From the NCBI RefSeq assembly GCF_022539665.2, contig NC_081332.1, positions 4,524,803-4,588,802 on the forward strand: DNA of 64,000 nucleotides, given 5' to 3'. The translations under genes and the position numbers were made by a program. The notes below the pieces were generated by a model, which did not search any database, had not been told where the DNA came from, and worked only from the letters and a program-made list of their open reading frames with translations. Every line of letters starts with the position of its first letter. Position 1 is the first letter of the stretch. The stretch comes from Daphnia carinata. Lineage: Eukaryota; Arthropoda; Branchiopoda; Diplostraca; Daphniidae. This document shows, piece after piece, positions 35,754-49,300 of the stretch.

Positions 35754-37074
35754 CTAAAACAAAACAAAAAAAAAAAAAAAAAAAAAAAAGAAAAAAAAAG
35801 GAATCAGAACCAACATGTCAACCTCATCATTTACAACAACAAAAAAAGAAAGAAAGAAGGGTCTGGATTTCGGGCGACCATCGTTCAGAGTGACAGAGGT
35901 CAATCGACCATGTAATTAAACGAGATTCTATCAGAAAGACAGGGAAAAAAAAAAACAACAACAAAAAGCATCGCCCTTTTAAAAAGCCAAAATGGACGAG
36001 CAAATCCATGAGCTCCTGGTTTATAAATACACGCAAACCAAGATGTTGTACAACTGACGCAAGAAAAAAAAAAAAGAATAAATGGAGAAGGCCAAAAGAT
36101 CGAAAGGCAATTGGAGGCTAGTGATGTACGATCGCGAGCTTACACTATTTTTTTTTTTGCCCCATCAAAGCAATTGTATAATATCTTTTCTTTTCTTTTC
36201 TTTTTCTTTTTTTTTTTTATTTCTGACGAAATGCATCCAGAAACCCGTACGCGGATCAATCGGATCTCTTCAAGAGCTGCATAACACAGAGACGGAAGAA
36301 AACAGCCGCACAACCGGAGCTCACAAACCTCCCCCCCCTCCCCCCGCTCCCCAGTCTGGCCACATTCATATTGAACATATAGGCAATGGAGGCAGAGAGC
36401 TATTTGCATGATCCGCTTACATATCACATATATATATATATTAGACCCCCCCCCTTCCCCTCTCTTTCGTCTTCTCTTTCCCATTTCTTTTTTCTTCTTC
36501 CCAAAGAGTAAAGCAGCTATACAACGACTGATGGCTCTCTCCAGCCGCAATGCCGGCCTAATAGAGAGGAAGACGTAAATATTTCAAGCACACATTATTT
36601 ATTTTTTTTTTCTCTTCTTCTTCTTCTTTTCTCTCTTCCCTTCTGTTTAAATCCCCCCCCCCTTCTACTACTACCCACAAATACAATGAGGAATATTCCA
36701 CTGTCGTTGCCATCGTGGGGGTCTTGAAGGAGGGCGACATATTTACGGCTTCAAAAATCGATACGTATCGGAAGAAAATAGATGTGCGTTTTCGACAGAC
36801 AAATTTTTTTGTCTTATTTTGTCTTATTTTTTTTTTTTTTTTACGTCCTTTGTTCTTACGTTTTCTGTGTGTTCTGTCGACATCCTTGACGACTAAATAC
36901 AATAGCAAGATCCGGTGTATAGCGGGGAGGGATCAGATCGATTGCGTGTGTCAAGAGGCTATTGATACGTTTCGAATCAAAAGGAATTGAAAGAATGGAA
37001 GAGGGAAGGATGATGCAAAAAGAAGAACGAGAAACGAATCACACGGCCAAACGCGATTGAGTGTATGGGGTTAC

Positions 37075-37256
37075 CTGAGTTCGCGACGGATTTCCTGGTA
37101 ATCTTTTTGCGCTTCGAGCTGAGCTTCCAATCGCTGGATGTGTCGGCCGCGCACCTGTAACTCTTCCTCAAAATGTGACAGCTGGCGGGCGGAAGATTCG
37201 CGCAACTGGTTCAGAGTCGACTGCAACTTTTGTACGTCCTCGATCAACGTTTGGAC
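37075..37256 (-). CDS. cut: cut/CASP shared coiled-coil exon 3
   Basis: This exon of 182 nt starts in phase 0 (VQTLIEDVQKLQSTLNQLRE) and ends in phase 2 (...YQEIRREL plus AG) at a GTAACC donor. It aligns with the vertebrate segment EDVQRLQASLTKLRENSAS through ADYEEVKKEL and with Drosophila KRQHIIRLEARLDKQQ. It is predicted to be almost wholly coiled coil, with heptads of L, I and V. The end phase does not fit the start phase of the next recognised exon (35637-35753). A short exon must intervene, or one splice site is misplaced. Confidence 0.9.
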
Positions 37257-38796
37257 CTGTTTTTTTTTTTTTTTTTTTTTTAATTTAAAACAAATAAAAC
37301 ACGCAATTAAAAACGATTCTTTTCATTGAAAAAAAAAATAAAAAATCGACACTTGGACGATCTAACGTTTTAAAGTTCTACATGATACGACGACGCTGTT
37401 ACAACTATCAACCTCCTCTCTATCGCACAGTCGATGACGTTCTCTGCCATACGTTTCGAAAGCGACGACACGTTGATGGGTTCCGAACACAAACCGGATG
37501 AAATGGTATAATAAAAAGAACAAGACCCGAAAAAAAAAAAAGAAAAAAAAACGAAAAGAAAATTGTGCCGTAGGTTTCGGTGTAAGAAAGGGCAGGGGCA
37601 GCAGCCATCAAGTGATTAAAAAACAATGGAAACATTGAACGTGATCGTTTTTCTTTTTCTTTTTCTTTTTTTTTTTTTTTGGTCATGTTGACGGTTGTAA
37701 CTTACAAGAGGGTCGCCCTTTTTTTTTCGATTGGTAGGTGGGGGGATTGTTGCGGTGGTGGGGGGGAGGTCAGCAGATACGTGGTGTGTAAGCGACGTGT
37801 CGGGCGGGAGTCACGCCGAGGTTAAAAACAGTCGTTCCTTTCTCGCTTTCCACACACACAACCATTGAGGGGGCTGTGTGTGTGTGTGTGTGTGATCATT
37901 TGTAAGAAAGAAAAAGAGAAAAAGAAATTCGACCACAAGCTCCCCCCCCCCCCACCCACCCTACTTTTTTTCCGACTTGTTTTCTGTTTTCAAAACGTCA
38001 AAAAAAAAAAAGGGTTTGGTTCTATCGTCAAACACATTTTTCTTTTTTTTTTTGCATATCAAATCATCGTCTTTGAATTTAAAAAAAAAATGGAAGAGAA
38101 AGGATTGACAGCGGGGGCAATTGAGGTAACGCGTTCGGTCGTGAAACAACGTTCAAAAGTTCAACACACACACGAAACAAAAAACAAGACAAAAAACTCA
38201 GGTTTCCTTCATATCCCCGAGAGGAAATTCGAAATCACTGCACATTTCTTAAATTAAACTACCATTAACGTACAATTTGGAGAGCTATTAAAAACAACTG
38301 AAGAGTAGACTTCAGTAATTATGGATAACAAAAAAGAAAAAAAAAATATTTCATTGTAATTGATTCTCGAGTGGAGCAAAAAAAAAAAAAAAAAAAATGG
38401 GTCGTGAATTGAATTTGATATATACGGGCGTCCAAGCTTTCAATATATTCAAAAGTTGTCATTAACGTTAATTGAATTTAGAAATGAAATAATTTCCCCC
38501 CCTTCTCTCCATTTGTTACGCCACCATCATAAAAAAAAAAACAACAACGAATGGACATTTGCGGGATATAGACCCTCTAATAGAGCCCCCAAGTTCTAAT
38601 CAAAAGAATGAGATGGAATCCGGCCTCGCGCACATCGCCTGGATGCATTGTCCAGCGCGGCGCGAGCGATGGGGGGTGTAGATAGAAGCTGCGAAAAGAT
38701 GAGGATCGTGCGGGAGATGTCCCGAAAGAGGAAAAAAAAAAAAAACCACCGCGTGACGGGGGTATAAGAGAAGCCAAGAACAAGAGCAAACAAAAG

Positions 38797-38827
<31 letters not shown>

Positions 38828-39333
38828 CGGAGTAAAGCTATTCATCGATGCTATGCGGCTGCGGTGCTATATCCCCCCCCCACACACACACACTTGTGTA
38901 TAAATATAAAGAGACGTTTAAAAAAGAAGGCAAAATGGAACGAGCATTGAGAAGTTCTTTTTTTTCTGTTTTTTTTTTTTCTGTTTTTTTTTTTTTTTTT
39001 TTTTTTTGCTGCACCAAACGGAAAACTCCAATAAAAGGAGGCGGCTTGCTGGTGGTGGTCGGCAGGGAGGAGGAAGAACAACCGAAATAGACCGGCTACC
39101 GCAGCTTTACTTCTTGTTTTGTTTCGTTTTGTTTTGTTGTTTTGTTTGTTTTGTTTTTTTGGTCGGGAATCGACCGACGAAACAACACAAAACAAAACAA
39201 GAAAGAGATCACGAAGAACAAAACTAACCCACAGAGGCGAGTCTTTTTCTTCAAAGTTATAGTCTCCCATCCAAAAGAGTTTTCCTGCTATCGGCTACTT
39301 TTAGCTCTTCCGAACCGATTGTTATACAACAGC

Positions 39334-39335
<2 letters not shown>

Positions 39336-39386
<51 letters not shown>
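39336..39386. repeat. (AG)n microsatellite
   Basis: A run of about 25 AG units in shared intron 2. Confidence 0.95.
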
Positions 39387-39388
<2 letters not shown>

Positions 39389-42300
39389 AAAAGATAGATC
39401 GCTATGTGTATATAAATACATCCAAAGTCAATATAGTTGTTGGTTAAATATATTTATACACTCTTGTTTCTTTCTCTCCGCCTCGACGTCTTTCATTGCG
39501 ACTAGCCGTGTTTTGGCCATTTTCACAGGACGATTCCGACCCGTCTCCAAATCGCCGGCCCCATTAAAACTCTGCGCCAAAGAAAATAAAAGAAGAGACA
39601 CCCACCGAATCGTGGCTGCTTCGGATTACGGTGGCCGGATGCATTCCGGCCGCTAAAGTGTCACTTACTTGGGAAAGAGGGAAGAAAAAAAAAAAATGGG
39701 AGAAACGTTCCAGATTTGTTCAACTTCAAAAAGCTTAAATTACTTTAAAAAAAATATATATATATCGTTATTCCCACAATCACCTGATTTTAAAGAGACT
39801 TTGAACACGACATTAAAAGGACTAAGCTTCGAAAAATATGTGTGGATGCAAAGATCTCTCTATCACTGGGCCCCCGTCTCAGGTATAGCGGCTTAAACGT
39901 ACTAACTACGCTGACTTAACATCTTTTTCTCTTTTTTTTTTCTTTTCTTTTTGTTGGTGGAAAATCAATTATGTGATTTACAACCGTACAAGTCCAAGTC
40001 GTTTTCCAGGGAAAACGAACAAGAGGCAACAAGAAAAAAAAAAAAAAAAAAAAAAGAAAAAAACCTTGGCTCGATCTATAATGATTATTACAACGGCCAG
40101 TAGTTATATTCCTTTTCTCTTTTTCCTAACATTTGTGTGTGTGTTCCGAAGGTTGTGTATAGTATTGTATGCATGTGTGTGTATATCGGGAACGTGACTG
40201 CCGGTCGGTCACAGTGAATTTCCTCTTTCGTTGCAGTTGCGCGCGCGGCAGTCGCCAAAAAAGACCTTCTCTCTTACACACCAGAGCCTTTATTTTATTT
40301 TATTTTTATTTTTATTTTTATTTTTATTTTTTTTCCCCAGTGTTCTTTTTTTTTTTTCTTGCCTTTTTGAAATTTATATGTGAGCAAAGTTACGAGCTAT
40401 AACTTGTGTACAACAAGCGCGAGAGAAGGAGGAATTACGCGGAGGAATGAGCGCTGCTTCTTTTTCTCCGAAAAGCAAAAGCAAAGTCGAAATCAAATCA
40501 AATAAATAAAAAAAAAACAAAAAAAAAAAAAAAACTGGCAAATGAAATAAGAAAGAAAAAGAAAAGAAAAAAAAAAAGAAAAAAGGAAAAATAGAAATGT
40601 GGGCACCAAAAAGTGTAGATTTCTGCTCGATCGAAAAGCGGCGGGAATAAGACTCGACATGGTTTTCGAAGCATTCCGTTGATTTGAAAAACACCGCCAT
40701 TTCGGCTTGTTGTTTTTCTTTTTGCTTTCTTTCTGAGGCTTGCGGCAAACGCAGGAAGACAAAAAAGGAGGAGGTCTTGCCGCAAAAGTAAACAAATGAA
40801 ACAAGAAGCACAACAAAATAACGAAGAAAAAAAAAAACAAAAAAAAAAAAGCCGATCGAAAAAACAATGGAAACAGAAAATTGAAACAAACACGAAAGCT
40901 TGAAATGTTGCAGTCCACCCTTTTCTGTCGGGTACGCATCACCTGATTTATCGGCACAACCATTCAAGCCGATGAAAAATACAAGAAGAAAAACCTATAT
41001 TTAAATTCCCCCCTTCCCTTCCCTTCCCTTCCCTTTCTTTTTTCTTTTTCTTTAAAGGACTTCTGTGTGTTTTACATAACTCGTATATTATCACGCGCTC
41101 CCTTTCGGGACTGCTGGAAAAAAAAAAAAAAAAAAAGAAGAAGGGGAAGGCAAAAAAGAAACAAAAATCTAAAAGAGCCTACAAGCAAAGCTACTAACCT
41201 TCCACCTCCCACCTCCCACCCGAAAACCCATTGGGTCTTCTTCGGTTTCAATCTTATTTCTTTTTCTTTCTCTCTTTAAAAATAAAAATAAAATACTGGC
41301 AATATCTTTTTAAAGACTGACGCATGACTTTGTCCACATACACACATGCATCAAAATATAAATAAATATTACAACGGCGATGATATTCCATTTCAGATTC
41401 AAATCCAAAAGAAAAAAAAAAAGAAATAGAAATATGTTTTCTCGTTATTTTTCGTTTGCCATCGAAAGCAAACATCGAAAGGTCGGCAACATATGCAACG
41501 ACACGATCCACATATGCGCCGAAAAAAACAAAAAATGTTCAACATCGGCATCGAAAAAAAAAAAAAAAAGAAACGGGTTAAATTCCCTAACGTTGCTGGC
41601 AACAGAGAAAAAAAGGGTGTGGAGTCACCTCTAAAAAAAAAAAAAAAAAAAGGGTGGGGCTGCATAGTGGGTAATATTACGTTTGAGCTGGACTCGAATA
41701 TTTGTCGCCCCTTCCTAGCAAGAGTGAAGGGATGAACAACAAACAAAAATAAAAAAAAAATAAAAAACGCGAGTTTTTGATAGGGAACAGAAATTTGATG
41801 AAAATGACACATACACCAGAGTCATCCGTCATCATCATCATCACGGCCGGCCCAAAAGAGGAGAGGGCCGTCGACAAAAAAAAAAAAAAAAAAAATTGCC
41901 CGTCAATATGGCAGAAGATAGAGAGGATGACACTCCTTTTCCGTTTCGACGCCTATAACTCACACATACTAGTAAAAAAAAAAAAAAAAAAAAAGAGAGA
42001 GACGGGCAGGGAGACCTTCTCTAAGGAATGAACAACAACCGTTGGGCCCTATCATCCCCCCCCTCCCGCACATGCAGTTCCAGCCCACTGATGGGACAGT
42101 TTCCTGCTCTACACCCAATTCTATTTTGTCCGTCTCTCTCTCTTTTTTTTTCCGTACCCGAATGATCATCACGGATGAGGGCGCCGCATAGACGAATTAA
42201 GTGACAAGAATATTTTCGTCCGTCAGCTGATCTTTAAAAATTCGTGTTGTTTCATCGGTTCGGTTAAGTATATTTGGTTTCATTTTTTGCTTTACCCGGT

Positions 42301-44090
42301 AATGTCTACGTGTTCGCTGGTCCGTCTGTCGAAAATGACTAACAAACTCCCGACCCGAAAAAAACGGGGAAAGAAAAAAGGAGAGAGGAGAAACAACGCC
42401 CAATACAACAAATTCGACAACGATCGTTAACTTGAGAAAATAAAATAAATGGGACAGATGGTCCGTCGTCGGTTCAAGTTTGTAACGAGTTTCAACTTTT
42501 AACGCCAAGGCGTCAAATTCATTCGTCCACCGTCAGGAAACATGAAAGAAAAAAAAAAAAAAGTTGTTTGCCGTCGGTGCTGGCTCACGCTCGTTTCGAG
42601 TGCGATAATGAAAAAAATCAACAGTCACAGATAGGAAAAGTGAGAGTTGACAATTAGACGACGATGAGCGATATTTGCTGGTCAGGTGCCATATTTTCCC
42701 CCGTACGGATAAAAATAAAATAAAAAAAAAGAACAAGAAGAATGTAACGGACGTAAGGCAAAGTTAACGACTGCGTGACATAAAACAAATCAAACATTAC
42801 GTACCCTCCCCCCCAAAAAAAACTCCCCGATCCCCTCGTTTCTTTTGTACGCACATCTTATGCCTTTCAACGTGAACCCTATGACTGTTAGTCGTCGGGA
42901 TTCGTATTGCATCGGGAAATGATTTTCTTTTTGTTTCAATTATGCAAATTTCTTTTAAATTGACGGGAACCATAATTATAAAAAAAAAAAAAAAAAAAAG
43001 GAAAAGAAAAATGAAAGAAATTCATAGAAAGCTCCGATTGTCGTCGGCTACTTTGTTTTCTTTCTGCACAACCCGCAATCGAAAAATTGGCTGCGACACG
43101 ATACGTATCGAGTCGACCATCTATTCCGGCTACTACTAGATAGATGGATAGTAAAAATAGATGGATACGATAGACACACACACACACACATACACACAGT
43201 GTCTACGATGGATGGGAGGGTTTCGAAATGAGGGACGTGCAATGCCGTGCGCCCGACGGACTCCACGCCATCCCAACACACACACATTTTTTTGTTTTCT
43301 TTTTCTTTTCTCTTTTTAGTTATGCCATTGCTTGATGGATATGAAAACAAAATATGTGCAGTAATATGTACATAGATATAAAAAAAAAAGAAAAAGAAAA
43401 AAAAGAACGGGGCGAATATTGGATCGACACCAGTGAGCGAGAAAAGGGAGGCCTGTCTGGGTGTTTACCGGAGACCACACCCAAAAAAAAAACAAAAAAA
43501 AAAAAAGGATATGTATGATCTACGTGTGGCGCACGTAAGAGAATTAAGAACGCCAATATACACACCCTCCAGCCAATTGGATATCACAAGCTCGACCCCC
43601 CCCACTATCGACTCCTTATTTTCCTTCTGCCACGTTTGCCTCTCTTCCTAATATCCACCGTCAAACAAGTCAATAAATCGTGGCCGTCTTCAGTTGCAGC
43701 GGGACTTTTTGCAACGTTACATTCATATCCATCAAAATTACGAAAGAAAAAAAAAGAAAGAAAATGCAATAGTTTTTTTGCTCCAAAAAGTTAATCAGCC
43801 TTGGGTTCGTCCCCTGTAACCCCGGATGCACCTACCCCACTCCCGAAAAAAAAGACAGGCATTCACAGTTCAAACGATACGGAGAGATCCGTTTGCGACA
43901 CGAAACAACGTCTGTGAAGTACTGAAAACAGACGTCATAGAGGAAAAACACAAAAAAGAAATAGAGAACTGCACGCGTGTGTGTGTGTCTGTATGTGTGT
44001 TATTGATTAGCCCAAATGCAAAGCGCGTCCAAACATATGGTCCGCCTGACTGGTCCACGCGAGACACGGAATTATGCGTACGATGGAAAG

Positions 44091-44097
<7 letters not shown>

Positions 44098-44143
<46 letters not shown>
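44098..44143. repeat. (AG)n microsatellite
   Basis: A run of about 23 AG units preceded by AAAG tetramers. Confidence 0.95.
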
Positions 44144-44146
<3 letters not shown>

Positions 44147-44566
44147 GGGAGGGGGAAAAACAGCAAACTGAATGGGATGGATGGATCACCCGATATAAGA
44201 GACACACACGCACAACAAAAAACGACTAAGAACAACAAAAAAAGGAACACGGCCCACTCCACGCTCTTGACGTCTATGTGTTGTGTGATCATCGACACAA
44301 ACACACACATGTAGGGTGGGGTTGAAAGAAATATCATTTTTTTGTTTAAGGACAAACGGCGGAAGAAGAGGGTTGGGGGATTCTGAGTTTTACGTAGTAA
44401 TTCCCTTGATAGATTTAGTTGAATAACCAGAGGAGAGGAGGGCCCTCCCATTTGAAAAAAAATATATATTAAAAAAACGGGAAACGTGAGAGGGAAAAGA
44501 GCCTGGCTGATATGCATAGTATGTGTGTGTGTAGAGTTCGGATTGCCATTGCATATTGATTATTGA

Positions 44567-44716
44567 TAGTGGTGGTGGTGGTAGTGGTGGTGGTAGGGTG
44601 GTAGTGGTGATAGTAGGGTGGTAGTAGTAGTAGTGGTAGTAGTGGTAGTAGTGGTAGTAGTAGTAGTAGTGGTAGTAGTAGTAGTAGTCGTAGTAGTAGT
44701 AGTGGTGGTGTAGTAG
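44567..44716. repeat. (GTG/GTA)n trinucleotide array
   Basis: About 150 nt of interspersed GTG and GTA units with few interruptions. It is free of stops in some frames (poly-Thr or poly-Tyr/His on the minus strand), but this is a repeat and not a gene. Confidence 0.95.
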
Positions 44717-45800
44717 GAGTGAAACAGCAGTAGGAAAGAAGCGGCATAGGTATCGGGTCGCTTTGGCATCACATAGGGCAATGAACGAAAAGGGTGCAAA
44801 GAGAGCGGGGTGGGGAGAGAGAGAGAGAGAGAGAAAAGAAGGGAAGCATTCGGGACGGCAGCGTGAGGGCCGATGAAGAGCAACGAGCAAAACTCTTATT
44901 TCCTCCCCCCTTCCTTATCCCATGGGTCGGCTTCAGCAGTAGAAGAAAAGGAAGAAGGGGGAGGCGAAAATAAAAAAAAAAAGCGGGGAGAGAGGAGAGA
45001 GACACTTCGGGATTCCTCGCATACAAAGCGGCTTTAATTAAAGTTACAACACACACACACACACTGCCTAAAATGCACCCGACCCCTTCCATCCACCCAC
45101 TCAGTTTATACTGCGCCAGAAGACTCAATCTCTGTGCCGGGCCCCTTTTTTGAGCCTTGGCTTTTTCGCTCCTTTGCTATTGTCGCTGCATCGTCTGTTA
45201 TGTGTGTGTGTGCGTGTCTATATATATCGAGCAGTATCGCTTTAGACGATCGGCAATCCAATTCTCGGCGGGACAAAGTTAGTCCACTGTTAGAGGAGAG
45301 GGGGGAAAAAGAACGAAAGATCGCCCACGACCTCTGCACTGCCCGGCTCTAATCGATGCTTTTATTTTATTTGATGATTCTTTTGTTTGTTTGTTTTTTT
45401 TTCTCTTTTCATTCAAATAAGAGACTGGAACATTTTGGGGGGAGGAAAAAAAAAAGTGTTTGCTGGAGTTTTAATTCGGATTGGAATGCCTTCAATTTTC
45501 AAGTGGGTTGTTAATTTGATGGAACAGAAAAAAAAAACAGATGGAATTTTTGATTGAGTCGATGAACTTGATATCTCCAATTACAGAAAACGATTGCAGT
45601 GCATTTCCATTCCATTTTTTGTAATTAGCAAAAAATAAAACGAGACCCCCCCCCTTCTTCTTCCCCGTCCAAGAAATGAGAGTCAGTATATATATATATA
45701 TAAAAAAAATCGTCTAGTCGAAAACGTTTGCGATAAACATAGAGAGATAGTGTCAGTATTTTTTCGTTTCGTGATTGACCGATTGATTGATTGCGCTTAC

Positions 45801-45989
45801 CTCTTTTTCCTTGGCGGCGAGTTCGAGTAATGAAGGTCTGCCCATCACGTCGAGGGGCGTGTCCATGATGGGTGGAGGTGGAGCTTCATTGGCCTGATCG
45901 CTGCTAAGCCGCTGCCGCTTACTGCTCTCTTCAGCTCTCTCAAATTGTTCTTTGAGGACAGACAATTCCTTCTCGGCCAAAACAGCGCG
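45801..45989 (-). CDS. cut: cut/CASP shared coiled-coil exon 2
   Basis: This is a 63-codon exon, phase 0 at both ends, with a TTTGCAG acceptor after a long T tract and a GTAAGC donor. It begins RAVLAEKELSVLKEQFE and ends RPSLLELAAKEKE. The first part matches Drosophila Cut (RATLAEKEVNTLKEQL). The last part matches vertebrate CUX1/CASP (SSLEVELAAKERE, immediately before LVEDVQRLQ). It contributes heptad-rich coiled coil interrupted by a proline run (APPPPIMDTP). It is used by both the transcription factor and the Golgi protein if the dual-splicing model holds. Confidence 0.9.
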
Positions 45990-46294
45990 CTGCAAAAAAA
46001 AAAAAAAAAAAAAAAAAAAACGAAAAAAAAAAAAAAAAATTAATTAATTAAAGTCGTGACATTAGGAAGAAAAGAAAAGAAAAACGAAACAAAATTGCAC
46101 ACGACATTTCCGATGGATAGACATCAAGATATGTACGATGTAATGGAATTTAAAACGCTCAACTTTCAAAATTCGATTAACCTAAAAAAAAAAAAAAAGC
46201 CCCGTGCAATTATATCCCCCCCCCGTCCTCTTCCACGTCAACCCACAAATTTTCTTTCAATTCTTTGCGGTCCACTTCGTTCAAAGAGACCAAA

Positions 46295-46395
46295 GGCCGC
46301 GGGATTCGATTGAACCCGAGCTCTCTGGCGCGCTCAACACGGCCGCAACAAAAATATTGGGGGCTCTAACAATTGTTGCGGTAAACCATCCGGCC
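46295..46395 (-). repeat. possible second tRNA-derived repeat
   Basis: On the minus strand GGTTCAATCGAATCCC (46,301-46,316) resembles box B and the T-arm of a tRNA. It is preceded by GAGCGCGCCAGAGAGC. The 5' half of a tRNA is not clear. The sequence stands out by GC content from its surroundings. Confidence 0.3.
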
Positions 46396-49300
46396 CCACC
46401 TTCCCGTCACAAGAAGTCAATTGCTACCTATTCTTCTCTTTCTCTCTCCCCCCCCCCCCTACACGCAGACACTCACTCTTCATAGGCCGTTGGCAGGGGT
46501 CCTCATTCACGGAAGGGCAACATCACGACACATACACCCTTCATCGGGATCAAATAACATTACACGCAGACCGTTTTTCTCCCGCCACGGAGGTCGATCC
46601 GTAGTGAAAGGGTCAGCTCTAAAAAGGTCGTCCTTATTTTTTTTATATTTTTTTTTTTTTTGAAAACGATAATACAGTGAACGAAAATGTGTTGCGGGAT
46701 TCTCATCGTGAACTGTTCAAATGAGTAAGGTGAAAGGCTCTGTTTTGTGTTCTTTTCTTTTTCTTTTTATCGGACGGGCCACGTTTCAATTAACCGCACC
46801 ATTAGCGGCGATAGAGGCGGGTTCCGTTCGTCATTTCTTTTCTGTTCTCTTAATGTCGAATTTCACTACGAAACAAATTATCAAGTAGAAGAAGAAGAAA
46901 CATGAACGCACAAAATTGAGGGCTAAAAAGACACGGCGAGAATGAAAGGGGGAAACGCGTGCGCGGTCGGGAGCGCGCAACATGTGGTGCGTGAATTTCA
47001 TTGAACAATAGCGGCAACAGCGGCGACCGCAGGAACAAGAGAGATTTTTTTTTTTTTTTTCAAAATTATATATTAAATATATATAATTTCTTTTGTCGAA
47101 GCGAACCAATCAAAATCACGTGTGATGCGATCCACAGCAAAAAGGAAAAAATAAAATAAAATCGAAACAACGTGAAACCATTCCCGGAAACATTTAGTGC
47201 GGGATATTGCCCATCGCTGTTTATCCAGGAGTTTGGCAGCAAATGAAAGCTGACGCTCCAAAAATGACATCCGATTCTCCCTCTCTCTTTTTTTTATTTC
47301 CCCTCTCTCTCTCTCTCTTTTTAATAAACGAATACATTTTTGTTTGTAATTGAAACATCCCTGGTCGTAATCAATCGAAAAACAAAAACAAAAAAAAAAA
47401 AAAAAAAAAAACGATACGAGAGTAGGACAAGAAGCGCACGGAACTCTGCAGATATTTACGATGTCGGAAGAAAGCTGCCGTTTGGGGAATAGGATCAAAT
47501 AGACGGGCAAACACAGATAGATATCAATAAATAAAAAAGAGAGAAAAAAGAAAAGAAAAGAAAGAAAAAAAGGAGCGAAAGAAGGTCAATTGGATGAAAA
47601 GATGGCGGTCAGATCAATCGACGCATCGGCTATAGAAAAAGAAAAGGAGACCGATCTAGAGGATAAGAGATGAGGAGGCTCAAGTGTTTCCGCCGCACAC
47701 AGTCAACGCCGGGGTGCTAGTAAAAAAAAAAAAAAAAAAAAAGAAAAGGGAGGGAGAGAGAGTTGGGAGATCAACAACAGCACAAGAAAAGCGGGCGCTA
47801 CAGCAACAGTCGATCGGAGATCAATAGAGCGTGTTATCTACGGCCCCGCTCGGGCGCGTTCGATGAGAACGAATGGAGGGGAATGGAGTAAAAAAAAGAA
47901 AAAGAAAAAAAGGAGGGAGGCAAAAGAGGCGACTGAATAAGGGATGGGGGGGGGGGTGAATAAAAAAAAAAAAAAAAAAAAGGGCGAGGAGATTGGCTCT
48001 ATGTGTGTGTGAAGAAAAGAAGAAGAAAGGGAAGAAGTCCCGATAGATCGGAACGCTTGCAACTTCATCGGCGCATCGAAATAAGATAAGCGGCACGACG
48101 CGCCCGCATCGCCATAACCATTCAACAGCCGGGACCGCTTCCCTCCTTTACACACACACACGCGGCGCGTATAACATCACTATTCGATTTGAACGGCTAT
48201 GGCTGATAGATGGATACCAATGGAAATCGAATGCGTGTCGTAGTGGGGGTAGTAGTAGCGATAGTAAAAAAAAAAAAAAAAGAGCAACGAGATCGTATTG
48301 CTTTGTTATATAGATCTATATGCTCGTTGTTATTACATTGCTAGTTATTCGATGCCATCAGTTTTTTTTTTTTTGCTTTCTTTTCTCTCTATTTTGCACG
48401 AAGAACACACGGCGCATTTTTTTTTTTTTTTTTTTTGAGAATGGAATTGGAATTATCTAGATGTATACAATAACTACCCGCTAGAATGTACTGGTGCAGT
48501 CTGGAAAAACGAATAACCAGTTCATTTTTGTTTAGTTTTTTTTTTTTTAAGGAAAACTTTGAACAAAAAAAAAAAAAAAAAAAAAACTATAAAAAATTGA
48601 ATAGTTTAAATAGAACTGGATTTTATGGGTTGATGGCGTGACCCGCACAGACCAATCATCCAGACCATAGAAATGAAAGGGTGGGGTGGATCTCTCTATC
48701 GTTTTTTTTTTTTTTACAAAAAATAAATATTTCTCTTTGCTGCTTATTTTTCAGGGGTGGGATGAAAGCGTCGACATACGTCGACGTCGGTTAGGGATAT
48801 CAGGGAAGGAAGGGTGCGGTCGCCGGATCGTTCAATCGTTCACGAGCTAATCGGCGCAGCGGATTTCCGCGTCCTCTATACCCCTTTCAAAGCTCCTTCA
48901 GAAAATAAAAATCTTTTCTTTCCTTTTCTTTTCTTTCCTTTTTTTTATTTTGTTTTGTTTTTCAATCTCAAAATTCATTTTTCTTTCCAAGGCACTATTA
49001 GTCTATCATCATCTTTCATCGCCACCATTTTTTTTCCCCGATCAATTCAAATATATATATTAAAAAAAAAAAAAAAGAACATGACTCTCCCTATTTTGCA
49101 TACGCCAGATCCTCCTTTGGTCGGAGGGTAGCACAAAAAAAAAAAAAAATAAATAACGGAAATCGAAAAGACCCGTAGTACGTCGCTTGATGATTCATTG
49201 ATCAAAAGACGTGCTAGTCGATGCAGGAAACAAACTTGATCGGAGAAGAGGGACAAACAGAACGTCAAAGAACCTAACGCCGTGTGTTGCGTACCCAGAA

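Larger units (their letters stand above)
37257..45800 (-). other. cut/CASP shared intron 2
   Basis: This 8.5-kb intron carries GA arrays at 39,336-39,386 and 44,098-44,143, a GTG/GTA array at 44,567-44,716, CA arrays, and CCCTT repeats near 41,010-41,035. No gene was recognised. Confidence 0.6.

Noticed and set aside
44390-44890. Frames with long Thr, Tyr or Leu runs
   Set aside because: These are translations of the GTG/GTA trinucleotide array.
47240-47290. Minus-strand frame MSFLERQLSFAAKLLDKQRW as a coiled-coil exon of CASP
   Set aside because: It looks mildly helical but matches no CASP or CUX1 segment, and there is no good splice-site pair in a usable phase.
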